Program-made: the position numbers and the translations under genes
Notes under the pieces: generated by a model
Database searches by the model: none
What the model was told of the DNA's origin: nothing
What the model saw: only the letters and a program-made list of their open reading frames with translations
In this document: one piece after another, positions 8,100 to 18,012 of the stretch
How the letters are laid out: each line of letters starts with the position of its first letter
How positions within the stretch are numbered: the first letter of the stretch is position 1
Source of the DNA: Bacillus horti
GTDB lineage: Bacteria; Bacillota; Bacilli; Caldalkalibacillales; JCM-10596
Assembly (NCBI RefSeq): GCF_030813115.1
Contig: NZ_JAUSTY010000008.1
Location: 161,524-225,523 of the forward strand
DNA length: 64,000 bases
Reading direction: 5' to 3'

Positions 8100-8633
8100 T
8101 TAGCTCAGAAAGATTGCTCCGTAAACCAGAGCACCTAGAATCACAAACGCAGGGTGTACCTTCCATTGTTCCATCAGCAGCAAGCTAGCTCCCCCGATAA
8201 AAATCGTTTGAAGAGTCCCTGAATCCTCCCAAGAGCTAAAAAAGAACTCATACGCTAAAACGCCTAATAAAACAGCAATCGTAGGACGAATCAGTCCCGT
8301 CATTTTTTTGACCTTTGGTGAATCCTTAAACTTATATAAAAGTCCTAATAATAAAATCATAGCCAATAAGGTTGGTGCAACTGTAGCAAATAAAGCCATG
8401 AAGGAGCCAAACCAGCCTCCTACCTCATAGCCGATATAACCCGCCATTTTCGTTGCGATAGGACCAGGCAATGCATTTCCCAGAGCCAGAAGCTCACCAA
8501 ATTGATCATTCGTCAGCCAACCATAACGATTAACCACCTCAATTTGAATGAGGGGAATAGATGAAGGACCTCCACCATAACCAACAATCCCCGGTATAAA
8601 AAAAGCTAAAAAGATGTGCCAGTACAACAGCAT
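8100..8633 (-). CDS. Short-chain CHR chromate transporter subunit (second of pair)
   Basis: This 177-residue single CHR-domain membrane protein of the chromate ion transporter family exports chromate as part of a two-protein pair. The family signature GYGGGPSSIPLIQ lies near residue 17 and LALGNALPGPIATKMAGYIGY near residue 50, followed by four to five hydrophobic helices. AACGGAGGAAG precedes the ATG. It lies 112 bp after a paralogue at 8746, with which it probably forms a heteromeric transporter, as in B. subtilis ywrA/ywrB. The inducing ion cannot be told from sequence. Confidence 0.87.
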   Translation of the reverse strand: MLLYWHIFLAFFIPGIVGYGGGPSSIPLIQIEVVNRYGWLTNDQFGELLALGNALPGPIATKMAGYIGYEVGGWFGSFMALFATVAPTLLAMILLLGLLYKFKDSPKVKKMTGLIRPTIAVLLGVLAYEFFFSSWEDSGTLQTIFIGGASLLLMEQWKVHPAFVILGALVYGAIFLS

Positions 8634-8745
8634 AAGCTTCCTCCGTTACTTCTCGTTAAATTTATTTTCTCCCATTTATAGGTTTACAGGCTTGTAACCC
8701 CCGTAAGTCATAATTGATTTCCATAAAAGTTTACCCACTTAAAAT

Positions 8746-9324
8746 TTACTCCTTTTTCTGCTCCACTTTAGCTTGTTCAGGTTTTTTCGCCCCACTTAGC
8801 AATCCATAGATAAGTAACACACCAATCAGAATGGCAGGGTGTAAGTGTAGAAATTGATAAGACACTAAACTAATAACCCCTAACAATATAGTTGCGGTCC
8901 AGCCTAGACCTTTTTGTGATTGCTTGAAAAAAGAATACGCTAGTGTTAGAAGCATCACTCCTACCACAGGTCCAATCGCTTGCGTCATGCCCTGAACGAT
9001 AGGAGAATCCCTTAGCGAAGCTAGAAACCCTATAAGAACAATCATTAAAATGACAGTAGGTAGTACGGTTGCAATCGTAGCGTTAAGTAGCCCAACGATG
9101 CCTCCTACACGATAGCCGATATAGCCAGACATCTTCGTATTAATAGGACCCGGTAGCGTATTGCCTAATGCTAAGACATCGCTGAACTCATTGTCGTCCA
9201 TCCATTTATATTGCTCGACAACCTCTTTATGGACCAAAGGGATTGTTGAGGGTCCCCCTCCATAGCCCAGCATAGAGGAGCGGAAAAAAGCGATAAAAAT
9301 ATCTCTTTGTAGCTTAAAATCCAT
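8746..9324 (-). CDS. Short-chain CHR chromate transporter subunit (first of pair)
   Basis: This 192-residue CHR-domain membrane protein is the partner of the following gene. It carries the same signatures, GYGGGPSTIPLVH and LALGNTLPGPINTKMSGYIGYR, then hydrophobic helices (ATIATVLPTVILMIVLIGFL and others) and a Lys/Glu-rich cytoplasmic tail. GAGGAGG lies about 12 bases upstream of the ATG, a slightly long spacing. It is transcribed divergently from the Lrp/AsnC gene at 9453. This matches the B. subtilis ywrA-ywrB/ywrC arrangement, where the regulator controls the transporter. Confidence 0.87.
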   Translation of the reverse strand: MDFKLQRDIFIAFFRSSMLGYGGGPSTIPLVHKEVVEQYKWMDDNEFSDVLALGNTLPGPINTKMSGYIGYRVGGIVGLLNATIATVLPTVILMIVLIGFLASLRDSPIVQGMTQAIGPVVGVMLLTLAYSFFKQSQKGLGWTATILLGVISLVSYQFLHLHPAILIGVLLIYGLLSGAKKPEQAKVEQKKE

Positions 9325-9452
9325 CGGTACAGTGTACCTCCTCAGTTAATATTGATCTAATCTTGGATGACAGTACATCTATCTTTGTATATAATGAATG
9401 CTAGTCAACGTATCTCTGAATGAGAGATATGAACAAATAATAAGGTGATAAA

Positions 9453-9902
9453 ATGAAATTAGATGACATTGATTTAAAGCTTATCAAGCTCCTTACCGAC
9501 AATGGACGCATGTCATATGTTGATTTAGCCAAAGAGCTAGGTCTTTCTCATGTTTCCGTTAGGGAGCGTGTGAATCAGTTAAAGGATGAAGGTGTCATTG
9601 AAAAATTCAGCGTCGTCATCAATTCCGAAAAAGTGGGCAAAACGGTATCCGCCTTCTTTGAAGTGGATTGTGAGCCAACAGCCCTTGTTTCTGTAGCTGA
9701 AGAACTGGCTGAAAATCCTCGGGTAGCAAGCTGCTACCAGATGACAGGACCTAGTACGCTGCATATGCACGTTTTAGTTCAGGACTTTGTTGAGCTAGAG
9801 CATTTTATTAATGAAGAGCTTTACGCCCTAAAAGGAATCAACCGAGTAGAAAGTCATATTCTATTACGCCGTTTTAAGAGTCGTAACGGTTTAAAGCTCT
9901 AA
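9453..9902 (+). CDS. Lrp/AsnC-family transcriptional regulator (YwrC-like)
   Basis: The 149-residue protein has an N-terminal HTH (residues 1-60: DLKLIKLLTDNGRMSYVDLA, then LGLSHVSVRERVNQLKDEGVI) and a C-terminal RAM ligand-binding domain (residues 65-145: VASCYQMTGPSTLHMHVLV). It is divergent from the two chromate transporters across a 128-bp gap and probably regulates them; this is inferred from position and from the ywrABC parallel in B. subtilis. Translation starts at ATG 9453 with AAGGTG just upstream. Confidence 0.88.
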   Translation: MKLDDIDLKLIKLLTDNGRMSYVDLAKELGLSHVSVRERVNQLKDEGVIEKFSVVINSEKVGKTVSAFFEVDCEPTALVSVAEELAENPRVASCYQMTGPSTLHMHVLVQDFVELEHFINEELYALKGINRVESHILLRRFKSRNGLKL

Positions 9903-10051
9903 GAATTTTTTTGAGAATAAAATGGCTCTATTGCTGTAGGACGCTATTAAAGAGCTCCTATCCGATAGGAATTCCAGTCTAGATTCCTGTTGATAGAAGT
10001 AACTATTTATCTAGCGGCATCTAGCTATATGCTGTTCCAAAAGTTGAACAA

Positions 10052-10168
10052 AAGAAAAAGGCTAAGGGCTGACTCAGTTCGTGATGATACCCATGGTTCA
10101 TTAGATATGCTATCTAGTAACCAGGTTTCAAGTCACATTCTGAGCTAGCCCCTTTTCTTTTTCTATAT
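10052..10168. terminator. Long imperfect stem-loop, probable shared terminator
   Basis: AAAGAAAAAGGCTAAGGGCT near 10052-10076 is largely complementary to AGCCCCTTTTCTTTTT near 10146-10164, with CTCAG/CTGAG extending the stem. A loop of about 65 bases makes it unusual. It lies between convergent genes, and the remaining 9903-10234 region shows nothing else. Confidence 0.55.
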
Positions 10169-10234
10169 TTTTAAACAGAACAACCTCTTTTATCCTGCCA
10201 TATAACTTGTCAAATGATCATTCTACTCAATTTT

Positions 10235-11854
10235 CTACCAAGCGGCAATCGCTCCATCTGTACGCGACTCCGTCCCCCCGTTAAGCACACCTGTTTCAGG
10301 ATCTCTCCAAATGATTTGTCCTCTTCCAAAGCTTCCTGTATCGATCGTCTTATGAATCTGATGTCCCTTACGCACTAACGCTTGAGCAATATGATCTGGG
10401 AAATGAGGTTCAACATGTACAACCTTATCCTTCATCCACTGCCATCTCGGTGCATCTAATGCCGCTTGTGGATTCAAAGCGAAATCAATCGTATTCATCA
10501 CCACCTGAGCATGACCCTGTGGCTGCATAAAACCACCCATCACGCCAAATGGCCCGACGGCATGATCTCCCTTGGTTAAAAAGCCCGGGATAATCGTATG
10601 GAGTGTTCTTTTACCTGGTGCAAGGGCGTTATCATGAGCTGGATCCAGCGAAAAATTATGTCCACGGTTCTGTAGCGCAATACCTGTTCCAGGAATCACG
10701 ATACCTGAACCAAAGCCCATATAGTTACTTTGGATAAAGGACACCATATTCCCTTCCCCATCTGCCGTAGCCAGATACACCGTACCACCCCTTGGTGGCT
10801 GCCCTGCTTCTGGAGTTAGAGCTTCCTCTCCAATTAAGGCACGACGTTGCTCAGCGTATTTGTCAGAAAGTAAATCCTCTACCTTCACCTTCATATGCTT
10901 TGAATCAGTGATATACGCTAAGCCATCACTGAACGCTAGCTTCATCGCTTCGATTTGTTTATGGTACGTTTCTGTACTTTCCTTCTCCGTAAACGTATAG
11001 CCTTTCAGTACATTCAAAGCTAATAAGGCAATCAACCCTTGCCCGTTTGGTGGAATCTCCCACACATCATAGCCTTTGTAATGAACTTTAATGGGATCAA
11101 CCCATTCAGGCTGATATTGCGCTAGATCCTCATAGCGAATATATCCACCGTACTGTTTGGAAAATGTATCAATTTGCTGAGCAATTTCTCCACGGTAAAA
11201 TGACTCACCCTTAGTTTCAGCTATGGATCTCAACGTTTTGGCATGGCCTTCAGAGCTCCATACCTCTCCAATTTGAGGAGCACGCCCCTTAGGAGCAAAC
11301 GTCTCAAACCAAGCTTTAAACTCGTCTCCCTTTAAGTTTGCTGAGTAGTTTTTATAGGCTGACAACCAATACTTCCCTAGAATCGGCGTTAAAGGATAAC
11401 CCTCTTCGGCATACTGAATCGCTGGCTGAAGGACTTCCTCTAAAGGAAGCTTCCCGAAACGTTCAGATAGGGCAACCCAAGCAGAGGGGGCACCAGGAAC
11501 GGTAACTGGAGTTAAGCCAAACTTAGGCATTTCCGTGTGACCTTGTGCCTTAAGAGCATCAATAGAAAGGCTTTGAGGGGCCGGTCCACTAGCGTTTAAG
11601 CCGTGAAGCTTTCCTTTTGTCCAAACTAAAGCAAAGGCGTCTCCCCCTATGCCATTTGAGGTAGGCTCAAGGACGGTTAAGCAGGCTGCCGTTGCAATAG
11701 CAGCATCGATGGCATTCCCACCCTTTTTGATGATATCCAGTCCGGCCTGAGCGGCTAAAGGCTGTGATGTAGCAACCATCCCTTTGTTCGCGAATACAGT
11801 TGTACGCTGAGAAGCATACGGATAGTACAGAGAATCATAATGAGGCATTGACAT
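10235..11854 (-). CDS. Gamma-glutamyltransferase-family Ntn hydrolase (YwrD-like)
   Basis: This 539-residue member of the GGT family is expected to mature by autocleavage before a Thr nucleophile and to hydrolyse or transfer gamma-glutamyl groups. The likely cleavage site is in RGGTVYLATADGEGN (about residue 363). Other motifs are the N-terminal GMVATSQPLAAQAGLDIIKKGGNAIDAA, NGIGGDAFALVW, and the C-terminal GGFMQPQGHAQV. There is no signal peptide, unlike secreted GGTs, so it should be cytosolic, as for B. subtilis YwrD. It sits next to the ywrABC-like genes as in B. subtilis, which supports orthology. AGGGGG precedes the first ATG. Confidence 0.87.
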   Translation of the reverse strand: MSMPHYDSLYYPYASQRTTVFANKGMVATSQPLAAQAGLDIIKKGGNAIDAAIATAACLTVLEPTSNGIGGDAFALVWTKGKLHGLNASGPAPQSLSIDALKAQGHTEMPKFGLTPVTVPGAPSAWVALSERFGKLPLEEVLQPAIQYAEEGYPLTPILGKYWLSAYKNYSANLKGDEFKAWFETFAPKGRAPQIGEVWSSEGHAKTLRSIAETKGESFYRGEIAQQIDTFSKQYGGYIRYEDLAQYQPEWVDPIKVHYKGYDVWEIPPNGQGLIALLALNVLKGYTFTEKESTETYHKQIEAMKLAFSDGLAYITDSKHMKVKVEDLLSDKYAEQRRALIGEEALTPEAGQPPRGGTVYLATADGEGNMVSFIQSNYMGFGSGIVIPGTGIALQNRGHNFSLDPAHDNALAPGKRTLHTIIPGFLTKGDHAVGPFGVMGGFMQPQGHAQVVMNTIDFALNPQAALDAPRWQWMKDKVVHVEPHFPDHIAQALVRKGHQIHKTIDTGSFGRGQIIWRDPETGVLNGGTESRTDGAIAAW

Positions 11855-12094
11855 GTTCCCCCTAGCATTAAAATAGTCTTGATCTTAGACAAGACAAACG
11901 AACAATTCTACATTTTTTAAAAATGTATGAGAAAAAAATATAATGATGTAAGGAATCTATAAAAAATGATAACAAATTGTTTGTTTTTTATTATAAATGA
12001 TGTTTTTTTGAAAGTCTACAAAACTCCCTATAGCGTCATAGATTAATGCTATACAACTTTCCACCAAAATCACTAGATTTTTCTCCAAGATAAA

Positions 12095-12127
12095 AAGGCT
12101 GTTCCAAGATTTTCTTGGAACAGCCTT
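12095..12127 (-). terminator. Terminator of the large protease gene
   Basis: AAGGCTGTTCCAAG at 12095-12108 is perfectly complementary to CTTGGAACAGCCTT at 12114-12127 with a 5-base loop. TTTTTA follows on the minus strand. The flanking 11855-12310 region is otherwise AT-rich and without genes. Confidence 0.9.
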
Positions 12128-12310
12128 GATTAAGCATCAAAAGGTTGCTTCAGGACAGCCTAGCTCTAGATTTACCTAATGGAGGAATACACCACATTAG
12201 ACATCTATTCCAGCCTGTTAATCTTCTTGCTATTTAGTTTTAATTTTTATTCCATGGAGGTTTTTCCTCGGCTCTCAGCTGAGGTGTACCCTTCAACTAC
12301 TTTTTAGCCT

Positions 12311-15300
12311 TTAGTCTAAAGTAGCTTCTTCCCCGTCATCTAATAGATCATCACTTGAATCTGGAAGATCAATAACTTTATTGAAGCTATTTACAAAGAC
12401 TTTACCGTTGGCTACAGCGGTAGCACGATTGCCGGCCGCATCGACAAGCTCAATTTCAATGACCGCACCATTTAAGACGATACCTGGCGTAACGTTCCAT
12501 GTTCCAACGTAGTAGCCTGGTTCAACCTCAGTCATTTGAATGCGATTAGCAGCTAGCTCATTCTCAACATTTTCATCTCCAGTAAGTGGAATCGTTAGGT
12601 AGAAGCTAGCTGACCCACCATGTGCAGAGCTATGGAAGGATACCTCTAATGTTTCGTTTGGTGCAAGATATTGATCCTCTGCTGGCTGGATATCACTGAT
12701 ATCTGGAGCATCAAGGCTAACGTGTACCGTAACTTGTTTAGTTGTCTCATTCCCTGCTAGGTCAGTTGCCACTACGGAAATGACATTTTCACCTGGATCA
12801 AGAATGACACGTTGAGAGAATTCTCCAACTTCACTCACATTCACAGCTTGTCCATTAACAGTTACAGTGTCCAGGTTGTCGTCTAACGCTACTCCGTGAA
12901 CATTAATGACTTCCCTGTTCGTAACCGTTCCATCTGCTGGTGAAAGGATAGTGATTTGTGGAGCATACGTGTCTTTCACAACCGTTACTGGAGCTGAAGG
13001 ATCTGTTTCACCCGCATCAATTGTAGCTGTTGCGGTAATCACGTTTTCTCCTTCAACTAGGTCAAGCTCCGAGCTAAATGCCCCGTCTTCACTTTGAACA
13101 GTTGTGGCTACTTCTCCATTACGGTATAGAGTAACAAGACTGTCAATCGTTACAGTCCCTTCTACTAAAATGGAACTTTCATTCGTATACGTATCCTCTG
13201 CTGGACTCAGAATTACTGGTGAATCTAGTGAGTAGCCCACGCTTGCTCGAACCATTGCGTTCCCGTAGGAAGCATCAAACGGTTGGAAAGCGCCATTTAC
13301 TACCATGTAGGAGCGTTGCGAAAACGGTCCGTTCTCATCCATACCCACTCCAGGAGTATTCGGATTAGCTCCAACTTGGACAGCAACAACATAGAAGTCC
13401 TGATCCGTTGTGAAGCCATGCTCAGATAGATCTACATAGTTCCAGCCACCACGTTCTCCCTCTACAACAACTGGTGCAATCACCATTTCTCCTGGAGAAC
13501 CATCAGGCTGGCTATCATATACGGCTACTGAGAAGGTGTCTGCACCAGGAATCGGCCAGTCAGCCCCCCATAGATAGACAGAAGCACCTCTCACTTGTGC
13601 TGTTCCATCCGGAGTCATTCGTACGGCCCAACCGTTTCCGGCATCATAGAAGGCACGCGCATTCTCGGCTGTGCCATCATCATAGGCGATTTCATCATCG
13701 TAGCCTATAAACGGCTTGAGCTGCACAAGCACCTCAGTCGTTTCTCCACCTACCACTACAATTTCCTTCGTATCACTGATATAATCAGCTGCACGAACAT
13801 CAAGTGTGTAGCTTCCTTCAATCACATTAGAGATTGTAAAGGATCCATCTTCCTCTGTTTCTACAGTTGGAATACGGGCGTCCTCAACAACACGAACACT
13901 TGCCCCTTCTATAGGTTCTCCATTACGTTCATTAATCACTTGTCCTTGAACGTCCCCTCTAGGAACTGGATCAAGAAGGAAGTTCTTAACGACCGTTTCA
14001 TCTTCACCAAGCTCAACTGTATCAGTTTGCGTATAGTATCCGTAGGATTCTACCTGCAATGTCCAAGAGCCTGATGGGTGTAGGATACGATACGTTCCAT
14101 CTGCTGGATTTGTTCGTACCGTTCTTCCTGTTTCAAGGACAGTAACATAAGCATCAACCGGAAGACCACCTGCACGTAATAGCTGCATTTCAAGCTCTTC
14201 CTTATCCGTGCTCATCGTATACACATATCCTGATTCATCTTGCTGTAGCTCAATGGCGCGTAATCTTTCCTCAACTTTTAATTGAGTTGAGTCATTAGCT
14301 TTCTTTTCATTTTCTTCAGGAAGAAGTTCTTTTTCAGGTGCTTTAGTACCTTTATCAACAAGCTCCTTATTGATTGTAGGAGTTAGCCTGTTGACGGCAC
14401 CTAAGGATTGGTTAGCACTACTATTGCCTATCGAAGGCCTATCAATTGGCTGTAGTTCGATACGCTGATCCTCTTGTTCTTCTTCCGTATCCCCTGTCGT
14501 TCCTACCACAGTTACATCATCGACATACCAACCTGGGTAAGCTACGATGTTGTCAGATGTAAAGACAAAACGAATTAAGATTTCTTCACCTACATACTCT
14601 TCTAGTGATAGTGTAGGAGTATCCCATAACGCAACGCGATTTGTGTACGTAGCTAGGGTATCCCATGTTTCACCACCGTCTGCACTCACTCTAACATAGG
14701 CAAAGTCATAGTTATTTTCAATGCTAAACCAGTGAGCAAAGGTTAATTCTGCCGATTCAAGCCCACTTAAATCAATAGTCGGTGACTCAATGTAGCTGTT
14801 TGATGAATTAGGATAGTTACCACTTAAGTTCGTAGCCCAGAGCCTTTCACCTGAAGCAGCTTCATTTGGACCTGATGTAGGAACACCCCACGCCCATGAG
14901 TTATTTGTTCCACCAGTAGTGAAACCACCATCATTTTCTTCAAAATCAGTACTATACACAAGGGTAATGTACGGAGCTACAACGGTTACCTCATTTGAAT
15001 ACTCACTTTCATTATCTGAGTAATCATAAGCTGTCACCACGTACGTATACTCTGTACCACCTTCCAGAGCTGCATCACTGTAGGAGGTTCCAGACGTTTG
15101 AGCGAGTTGCTCTAACTCCCCACCGTTCTCTGAACGATAAATGTTATATCCATGAATATCATTGGCTGTCGAAGCTGTCCAGGATAAATGGACACCTGCA
15201 CTACCAACGTTTGCTTCTAAGTTAGTCGGAGCATCTGGGGCTTCTTCATCTACTCCTACTAGCTGAAGCTGATCGATATACCAGCCTGGATAATGCACAG

Positions 15301-17620
15301 AATTATCGGAGAAGAAAGCAAATACGGCAAATACTGGGGACTCTGATCCTGCATATGCATTCAGGTCAACCACTAGAGAACGCCATTGCTGATCTCTACC
15401 GGTAAAGGACTCGACAATCTCCCAAGTCTCTCCAAAGTCATCAGATATGGCAATAACTCCTTCATCGAAGTTTAATTCGATATCATACCAATGATCTAAT
15501 CGTAACGAGGCTTCCTCTGTGTTACGAAGATCTAATGGAGGTAAAAGTAATTGACTATCTGAATTGGCTGAATAGTTGCCGCTGAGGTTGGTTGCCACTA
15601 GTTTATCACCAGTTAATGGCTCAGGACCTACCGTAGGTACACCCCAATCCCAATCCCCATCAAGCACCCAGCCAATCGGATATTCAGAGAAATCCTGGCT
15701 GTATGCATCAGGGACGACACCAAAGATAACATCCACAGAATATTCTTCTGTTTCAGAAAGATTTCGTCCGTAATCTACTGCTTTAATTTGATAGGTAAAG
15801 CCTGGTTCATCGACAAACATCCAAGGGATGGTTCCTTCATAAACCCCACCCTGGTGGTCTCCTGATGTGCGACTCATTGGAATGACAATCCAATATGGAG
15901 ACGCTGACTGTTTCACCCAGAGCTCCGCTCTTGAAACAGCTACATCGTCTGTTATCGTTGCAGAAATAGGTACATCTAGTCCTGCAAACGCATCATCAAT
16001 AGGATTATGATCAATAACAGCTGGGTTATGGTCACTTCCTTCAATCAAGACTGAGCCCGTAATGACTCCTCTTCCTGATGCGATTGATGATACAGCATCA
16101 AAGACATTCAACAACCCATGACCATATCCGTAGTTAGGTGCTTCTGGATACTGATTATCTGTTGTTGGTATCGCTGAGTCTATCAGAATCTCTTCTAAGT
16201 CATCGACAGTCAAGCTAGAATCTAAGGATAACAACAATGCTGCTGCTCCTGCTACGTGTGGCGCAGCCATTGAAGTTCCGTTCCATCCAGCCTCATACCC
16301 TCCTGGAACAGCAGAACGAATATTAACTCCCGGAGCTGCTATATCAGGCTTAACATCCCCTTCATACGGCCCTGGACCTTGATTGGAGAAATTTCCTCTA
16401 AGGTTATTGATATCCGTCGCTCCAACTGCAAAGCTCTCCGGATAGTTTGAAGGTACACTTACTGAACCAGGGACTGACCCTCCAGTCGTGTTTCCAGCTG
16501 CGAAGACAGGGAGAATACCTGCAGCTCTCCAAGCTTCAACCATTGGACGGAACCACTCATTAAGTCCAGATCCGCCACCCCATGAATTGTTAACAATGTC
16601 CGGAGCTAAGCTTGGATCAGCTTGTCCATTCTCATTTGTTGGAGCAAGCATAAATTCTGCTGAAGCTAAGATATGAGCAGAGCTTCCTCCGAACTCGGTA
16701 AAGGCTCTAGCTGCAATCCATTTGGCTCCAGGTGCCACACCAATTTTATTTTGCCCAGCTGGATCCTGACCTAATATCGTCCCCATAACATGAGTTCCAT
16801 GAGGTTGAAGAGCAAGATCATAAGGTAGCGGCTGACCGCTCACTGCATCAAACCAGTTTCCTGTAGGATTCGGCTGATCTGGATTAGCAGGGTCATAGCC
16901 GCGCCATTTTTCCTTCAGCGCTTCATGCTGCCAATGAGCTCCAGAATCGATCATCCCTACTACAATTCCTGATCCGTCTACACCATACGTATCCCATACA
17001 GCAGGTGCTTCGACACGATCAATATTCCACTCAACATTGTCGTTCTGTGTCTTCATTTCTTCCTGTAAGCTTACCGTTCTTTCCGGAAGCTCCAGCTGAA
17101 TAGTTTCGTTAAACAGGATTTTTTGCACATCTGTACGATAGGATAGCTCCTCAATCACACGCTCAGACACGGTAGCTGAGATTATATTTACAATGTAAAA
17201 GCTTTGAATATCTCTTACCGTCCCTTTAGCCTCCTCCTGCTCTAAAAACTTTAATAGATCCTGCTGGCTCTGTTTAGCTGTCGTGCTTAAAGCATCAACA
17301 ACGGCATACCTAGCCTGCATTTTCTTTTGAAAATCTGTTGCATTAGCAGAGAGACTCTGCTGTGCATCTTCTGCAACCTGAGTACTGTCCACTTGCTCTG
17401 TGAGCTTAATAAGTACTTCCACATATTGATCATGCTCTAGCGCTTGCTGAACCTCTGTGCTGATTTTCTCCTGAGCAGTTAGCTGTGTCGTTTCCTTAAG
17501 AGAAACATCCACCACACCTGCTTGTCCTGTTGCTGTTGCGAAGCTAGAGAATGAGGTGAAGATCATGATGAAAATTAAGCAAAGTGCAAGTTGCGACTTT
17601 TTTCTCGCCCTAACGTTCAT
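12311..17620 (-). CDS. Large secreted multidomain subtilisin-family protease (bacillopeptidase F-like)
   Basis: This is a 1769-residue extracellular serine protease. Order: signal peptide (about 1-31, RARKK then hydrophobic core), a pro-region (about 45-180), then an S8 catalytic domain with Asp225 (VGMIDSG), His274 (PHGTHVMGTI), oxyanion Asn (VNNSWGGG, about 345) and Ser450 (NGTSMAAPHVAG). After it come two MAM/immune-inhibitor-A-like jelly-roll modules (about 640-790 and 885-1045, each with WGVPT.GP and LSGNY), an FN3 module between them, two carboxypeptidase-regulatory-like modules (about 1155-1305), another beta module, and Ig-like repeats with KDTYAPQITILSPADGTVTN. No LPXTG or SLH anchor is seen at the C-terminus, so release is likely. 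It resembles Bpr but is longer than the 1433-aa B. subtilis protein. GGAGGAG precedes the ATG. Confidence 0.9.
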   Translation of the reverse strand: MNVRARKKSQLALCLIFIMIFTSFSSFATATGQAGVVDVSLKETTQLTAQEKISTEVQQALEHDQYVEVLIKLTEQVDSTQVAEDAQQSLSANATDFQKKMQARYAVVDALSTTAKQSQQDLLKFLEQEEAKGTVRDIQSFYIVNIISATVSERVIEELSYRTDVQKILFNETIQLELPERTVSLQEEMKTQNDNVEWNIDRVEAPAVWDTYGVDGSGIVVGMIDSGAHWQHEALKEKWRGYDPANPDQPNPTGNWFDAVSGQPLPYDLALQPHGTHVMGTILGQDPAGQNKIGVAPGAKWIAARAFTEFGGSSAHILASAEFMLAPTNENGQADPSLAPDIVNNSWGGGSGLNEWFRPMVEAWRAAGILPVFAAGNTTGGSVPGSVSVPSNYPESFAVGATDINNLRGNFSNQGPGPYEGDVKPDIAAPGVNIRSAVPGGYEAGWNGTSMAAPHVAGAAALLLSLDSSLTVDDLEEILIDSAIPTTDNQYPEAPNYGYGHGLLNVFDAVSSIASGRGVITGSVLIEGSDHNPAVIDHNPIDDAFAGLDVPISATITDDVAVSRAELWVKQSASPYWIVIPMSRTSGDHQGGVYEGTIPWMFVDEPGFTYQIKAVDYGRNLSETEEYSVDVIFGVVPDAYSQDFSEYPIGWVLDGDWDWGVPTVGPEPLTGDKLVATNLSGNYSANSDSQLLLPPLDLRNTEEASLRLDHWYDIELNFDEGVIAISDDFGETWEIVESFTGRDQQWRSLVVDLNAYAGSESPVFAVFAFFSDNSVHYPGWYIDQLQLVGVDEEAPDAPTNLEANVGSAGVHLSWTASTANDIHGYNIYRSENGGELEQLAQTSGTSYSDAALEGGTEYTYVVTAYDYSDNESEYSNEVTVVAPYITLVYSTDFEENDGGFTTGGTNNSWAWGVPTSGPNEAASGERLWATNLSGNYPNSSNSYIESPTIDLSGLESAELTFAHWFSIENNYDFAYVRVSADGGETWDTLATYTNRVALWDTPTLSLEEYVGEEILIRFVFTSDNIVAYPGWYVDDVTVVGTTGDTEEEQEDQRIELQPIDRPSIGNSSANQSLGAVNRLTPTINKELVDKGTKAPEKELLPEENEKKANDSTQLKVEERLRAIELQQDESGYVYTMSTDKEELEMQLLRAGGLPVDAYVTVLETGRTVRTNPADGTYRILHPSGSWTLQVESYGYYTQTDTVELGEDETVVKNFLLDPVPRGDVQGQVINERNGEPIEGASVRVVEDARIPTVETEEDGSFTISNVIEGSYTLDVRAADYISDTKEIVVVGGETTEVLVQLKPFIGYDDEIAYDDGTAENARAFYDAGNGWAVRMTPDGTAQVRGASVYLWGADWPIPGADTFSVAVYDSQPDGSPGEMVIAPVVVEGERGGWNYVDLSEHGFTTDQDFYVVAVQVGANPNTPGVGMDENGPFSQRSYMVVNGAFQPFDASYGNAMVRASVGYSLDSPVILSPAEDTYTNESSILVEGTVTIDSLVTLYRNGEVATTVQSEDGAFSSELDLVEGENVITATATIDAGETDPSAPVTVVKDTYAPQITILSPADGTVTNREVINVHGVALDDNLDTVTVNGQAVNVSEVGEFSQRVILDPGENVISVVATDLAGNETTKQVTVHVSLDAPDISDIQPAEDQYLAPNETLEVSFHSSAHGGSASFYLTIPLTGDENVENELAANRIQMTEVEPGYYVGTWNVTPGIVLNGAVIEIELVDAAGNRATAVANGKVFVNSFNKVIDLPDSSDDLLDDGEEATLD

Positions 17621-17808
17621 TCCATCTCCTCCTAATTCATTTTATGTTGCAATTAATATTATTCAGCATTTTGCGAAAGTTGTCTTTCCAACTTTTGATG
17701 CATTTTTTATTCAGCTCCCTCCTACTATCTACCTATTAAGAATATTCAGACTAGTTATATTGTGTTTTAAACTTTATAAAATTTAGAATAAAGAACAGAC
17801 AATATAAA

Positions 17809-17852
17809 AAAACACGCTGTCGTGTCCCTACTTCCTGGGCCCAGCGTGTTTT
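17809..17852 (-). terminator. Terminator of uvsE
   Basis: AAAACACGCTG at 17809-17819 pairs with CAGCGTGTTTT at 17842-17852, with a T-run on the minus strand side. Confidence 0.75.
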
Positions 17853-17883
17853 ATACAATCTGGTTATGCAGTGTTAAAACATT

Positions 17884-18003
17884 GTTGATACTGTTTTATC
17901 TTTGTTTGATACTTTGTTTCATACTGTTTGACTGTTTAATACTGTCTGACTATTTAATACTTTGTTTGATACTTTGTTTGATATTTTGTTTGATACATTG
18001 CTG
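17884..18003. repeat. Short-period tandem repeat, TTTGATACTTTG-type
   Basis: About nine degenerate copies of a 12-16 base unit (GATACTTTGTTT / GACTGTTTAATACT variants) lie just downstream of uvsE. No gene is supported. The repeat keeps all frames open in places and creates a Leu/Cys/Ile-rich spurious ORF. Confidence 0.7.
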
Positions 18004-18012
18004 TCCTTGAAA

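Noticed and set aside
13595..14074. 159-codon plus-strand ORF within the protease gene
   Set aside because: It lies opposite conserved protease modules and has no protein family character or ribosome site.
17822..18010. Plus-strand Leu/Ile/Cys-rich ORF
   Set aside because: It is generated by the short tandem repeat behind uvsE and lacks a ribosome site.
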